Source: Botryllus schlosseri
Taxonomy: Eukaryota; Chordata; Ascidiacea; Stolidobranchia; Styelidae
NCBI GenBank assembly: GCA_000444245.1
Contig: ATSW01002636.1
Span: 1-21,912, forward strand
Length of the DNA stretch: 21,912 nucleotides
Reading direction: 5' to 3'
Shown: positions 19,451 through 21,912 of the stretch, in pieces
Numbering within the stretch: the stretch's first letter is position 1
Layout: every line of letters starts with the position of its first letter
Program-made: the position numbers and the translations under genes
The notes under the pieces: model-generated
The model's database searches: none
Seen by the model: only the letters and a program-made list of their open reading frames with translations
What the model was told of the DNA's origin: nothing

Positions 19451-19935
19451 CGAGAATACGACTACAAATAGAAGCATAAAAAGGTCATCAACCTGCGTCA
19501 TGTCCCTGTTCTGCCTCCGGTTGTGATGNGGGTGACAAGTCAAAGGTGAACACTTCGGGGGTGTTTCGCTCTTGATGTTGTGGGCTTGTGGGTCAGACTC
19601 ACANCAGAGATGAGTCACTAAATATTCGCAAACGGAAAGCTGGATATTTCGAGCAAACAATTGTAACAAAGCAAGTAAACTGTTTGAGATTGTAAAGGTG
19701 CATGCTCGTTTAGTGTTTCTATGCTGCCAGCGTCATGCATATACCAGGCCCGCAGTTGAAATGCAATAAATTTCAACCAACATTGCTATAATGAAGTGAA
19801 AATTGTAATATATAAAAAAGGTTCACAGTGCAGAACCAACCAAGGTTCGTTTGTGAACGCGAACCTCGAAATATCTGAGGTTCACACACAGAACGCGAAC
19901 GTGAACCTCGCGTTCACACCATCCCTAGAAGTAAT

Positions 19936-20624
19936 AAGTCCATTACCAAAGGTTGAATGATTAGAAACATTTGCTTATGACATCACATTGTACAATATTA
20001 CACATCCAGTCATTCTGTTTTGAAACATAAACTGGCGTATTTCTGTGATAGCTATAGTCATCGTATCATCGGTTCATCATAATGTGGATCTGGTACACCC
20101 CTGTACACCCCATCCGAGTGATACACCCTTTGAAAATTCTGGTACACCCTAGGGCAGGGGCGGGCAACTTCTTCAGTCGGAGGGACGGATATAGGAAAAT
20201 TGAGTACTTGGTGGGCCGGATTGCTGAATCGCTACATTATTCGCCCATTTATCCACATACAAGGAATATATCGTATTTAATGGATGTATTTTAACGACAG
20301 AAATGTCACTTCAAAGCCATTTCTCGCCGATAATGACGAAGACAATGTGGATTTGAGAATAGTGTTGTCATACAGGCACCACCATGTCTGATTCTATCTG
20401 ATCAATCAACACACGATGCAATCCTTATAAGATTTCAAGGCGTTCGATAACCCTGGTACCCCTAATTTACCAAGATATCAAATCATTAGGGTGGAGTAGG
20501 TGACGAGATGGCGTCGTTGTTCAACTGTGTGGCCTGATTAATCTCGATATTGAATTCATGCGGTCTGCGTCCTCTACGAAATTTGAAAAGTAGCATGCGA
20601 CCCGTTTTGAGTTGGCGAACCCTG
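19936..20624. other. Unassigned stretch with worn hAT-like ends
   Basis: No gene is supported. GGTACACCC words at 20091-20150 and a CAGGGGCGGGCAACTTC end at 20155 point to old hAT-like debris. Confidence 0.5.
20155..20230 (+). mobile_element. hAT-like terminal fragment (CAGGGGCGGGCAACTTC)
   Basis: CAGGGGCGGGCAACTTCTTC followed by a GTGGGCCGGATTGC block matches the widespread CAGGGGTGGGCAAC...GGGCCGGA hAT end. No partner end was found. Confidence 0.5.
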
Positions 20625-20642
20625 GTATAAGCGGTGTCTTAC
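20625..20642 (+). mobile_element. SINE copy E, short left part before a hAT-like insertion
   Basis: GCGGTGTCTTAC matches the middle of the SINE family (copy A GTGTCTTAC, copy D GTGTCTTAC). The copy resumes at 21064 beyond the element at 20643-21063. The SINE sequence further left is not clearly recognisable. Confidence 0.5.
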
Positions 20643-21063
20643 TAAGGTTACCATACGTCCTCTTTTAAGAGGATTTGTCCTTGTTTTTGACTTTTTTGAA
20701 AGTGTCCTCGGAGGACGCCCAAATGTCCTCTTTTTGGAGATTTTGTCCTCTTTTTTGAGAATTTTGGTTAAATACATGGCAAAATCGACTGAAATACAGT
20801 AAATTAGCACTGAAGTAACGCTCCAGCGGCTATTTCGGGAGATGAGCCGGAAAGTTGACCTTTTTTTTAGTCAACCAACTGATAATGGGAAAGGGAAAAC
20901 TGTATTTTGGGCGCTGAGCGAGAAAGTTGACCTTTCTTTTTTTTAGTCAACCGACCTCGAAGTGGGGAAAATTTACCATTTTTAAGGATTTTCCTCCGGT
21001 TTTGCAAGTCTGAAAAGTTTAAAAAGTGTCCTCTTTTCAGATTTCCAAAATATGGTAACCCTA
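20643..21063. mobile_element. hAT-like MITE inside a SINE (421 bp)
   Basis: The ends are TAAGGTTACCATACGTCCTC and the inverse of TAGGGTTACCATATTTTGG. The flanks TGTCTTAC (20635-20642) and CTTCTTAC (21064-21071) agree at 6 of 8 positions. The interior repeats GTCCTCTTTTTGAGA-like words toward the left end, and has two GAAAGTTGACCTTTYTTTTT blocks near 20850 and 20930. The terminal class is shared with 4791-5148 and, more distantly, with the 1.1-kb family. There is no coding capacity. Confidence 0.8.
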
Positions 21064-21190
21064 CTTCTTACAAAAGCCTAGAAGTGTCCCGTGCTACAAG
21101 TCGGCGGTTACGGAATGAAAAATAAGAAATATCAGCCTGGTGTAAATGATCATTGTAATCGACAAACACCATGATTACCACAAACGACAT
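21064..21190 (+). mobile_element. SINE copy E, 3' part
   Basis: It reads TTCTTACAAAAGCCTAGAAG, CGTGCTACAAGTCGGCGG, TTACGGAATGAAAAATAAG, TGGTGTAAATGATCATTG and CGACAAACACCATG, collinear with copies A and B. Together with 20625-20642 it is one SINE cut by a MITE. Confidence 0.75.
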
Positions 21191-21341
21191 TATGGTTGAG
21201 TATATCGTAAATGCCGATAATGCAAGTCTCGCTTCGATGAACTTAAGCGTAAGCTCCACTCTCGCACGCTGCGCATACATGTATATCATAAGATACAGTC
21301 ACTGAAATTGGACGTAGTAAGCAATAAGTGGGAAAGCTCGG

Positions 21342-21520
21342 CAGACTGGGGCCGCGGGCCACATTATCATGTAAGACGGAAAACTCTCCGCGGCAGAGAT
21401 GGAAGCGGGCCGGGTGAGCCGGACCCGAACCCGGCCCGAACCCGACAAGTTCAGCCCGAACCCGGCCCGAACCCGACGGTTGAGTTTTGAGCCCGTTTCG
21501 GCCCGAAACCAAGTTCAAAT
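21342..21520 (+). mobile_element. hAT-like end with (CCCGAACCCGG) tandem words
   Basis: A CAGAGATGGAAGCGGGCCGG end at 21394 is followed by several CCCGAACCCGGC/CCCGAACCCGAC words, then GCCCGTTTCGGCCCGAAACC. Such GGGCCGGGT-rich ends are known from hAT elements in animals and plants. A second, weaker end-like word, CAGACTGGGGCCGCGGGCC, begins at 21342. The GC-rich block stands out from the AT-rich flanks. The right end may lie outside the window. Confidence 0.5.
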
Positions 21521-21912
21521 AGCAATTTTCAACTGTTGCGAGCAAATAAGCTGATATACGATTCAAATTTCGAGCATTTCAACGCTTTCAATGCTCTAAC
21601 TTTGTTTTCTTTCGATAGCAATCTTGCATATGGCAAGAGAGCTTAATATATCTGAATGAGAATACGCTGAAAACAGCCCCACTGTTAACTTAGTCTGCAA
21701 CTTTACCCTGAATTTTAGTCGGTTCACTATAATTGAGATTTAGTCGCATCTGCATGCTCGATCGTGGCGTCTTTGGTATCATAGAAACAAGGAGATCGCC
21801 CTCTACAGTATTATGCCATCGAAAAAGCTATCCGCAAGGTGTATCATAGGGCTATTGGCTGTTGAAAGCGAAAATATCAAGTTTTCCTCAACAATTCTGT
21901 TTTTATAACTGC
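21521..21912. other. Unassigned right end of the window
   Basis: No gene, repeat end or RNA is supported. It may be the interior of the element that starts at 21394. Confidence 0.4.

Larger units (their letters stand above)
17919..19927. mobile_element. hAT-like element with perfect 8-bp target duplication (2,009 bp)
   Basis: GAAGTAAT flanks the element exactly at 17911-17918 and 19928-19935. The 16-bp ends, TAGGGATGGTGTGAAC and its inverse, match perfectly. Both subterminal regions (about 17930-18005 and 19815-19910) contain repeated GTGAACGCGAACCT words in both orientations, as expected of transposase binding sites. The interior has no transposase-like ORF and holds other repeats: hAT-like ends at 18366, 18436 and 18511, and a SINE at about 19281. 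Its length therefore comes partly from later insertions. Two undetermined bases lie at 19529 and 19604. Confidence 0.9.

Noticed and set aside
1-21912. LTR retroelements, endogenous viral copies, CRISPR arrays or toxin genes
   Set aside because: I saw no paired long terminal repeats with primer-binding sites, no polymerase or capsid motifs, no regular spacer arrays and no toxin signature.

Overview
This is animal nuclear DNA: AT-rich, spliced genes separated by long non-coding stretches, and dense with small non-autonomous DNA transposons and a tRNA-derived SINE. The frequent short words TAGGCTA, TAGCCTA and TAGGCCTA, together with a divergent rhodopsin-class receptor, suggest a marine invertebrate, perhaps a deuterostome such as a tunicate, hemichordate or echinoderm. 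I cannot fix the species. Two undetermined bases (19529 and 19604) indicate a draft assembly.

Layout. Positions 1-7405 are almost wholly transposon debris. They hold two copies of a 1.1-kb hAT-like element (1-1139 and 2731-3837), a foldback with a perfect 46-bp core (2101-2405), piggyBac-like ends, two related 0.35-kb hAT-like elements, one clean 474-bp hAT-like element (5738-6211), and a composite element carrying a 16-bp minisatellite (6372-7403). Positions 7516-10691 hold two exons of a class A G-protein-coupled receptor on the minus strand: TM1-TM2 in 10408-10655 and TM3-TM5 in 7516-7874. The phase-2 GT-AG junction between them fits exactly. TM6-TM7 were not found and may lie below 7516 or outside the window. 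At 11672-11854, also on the minus strand, is a short stretch resembling TM2 of a second receptor, possibly a relic.

Positions 12795-16537 look like a small plus-strand gene: TATA box, 11-codon first exon ending CAG|GTAATG, a 3-kb intron, and a terminal exon of 91 codons. As modelled it encodes about 102 residues. I do not recognise the protein. From 16540 to the end the window is again repeats, notably a 2,009-bp hAT-like element with a perfect 8-bp target duplication (17919-19927) and a SINE split by a later hAT-like insertion (about 20625-21185).

The receptor and the small gene point away from each other across about 2.1 kb and show no obvious functional link. No rRNA, functional tRNA gene, CRISPR array, retroviral or LTR element, or transposase ORF was recognised. 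The clearest observations beyond the two genes are a five-copy SINE family, a set of hAT-like elements with shared ends but different interiors, and a receptor with Asp-Thr-Phe where Asp-Arg-Tyr is expected.
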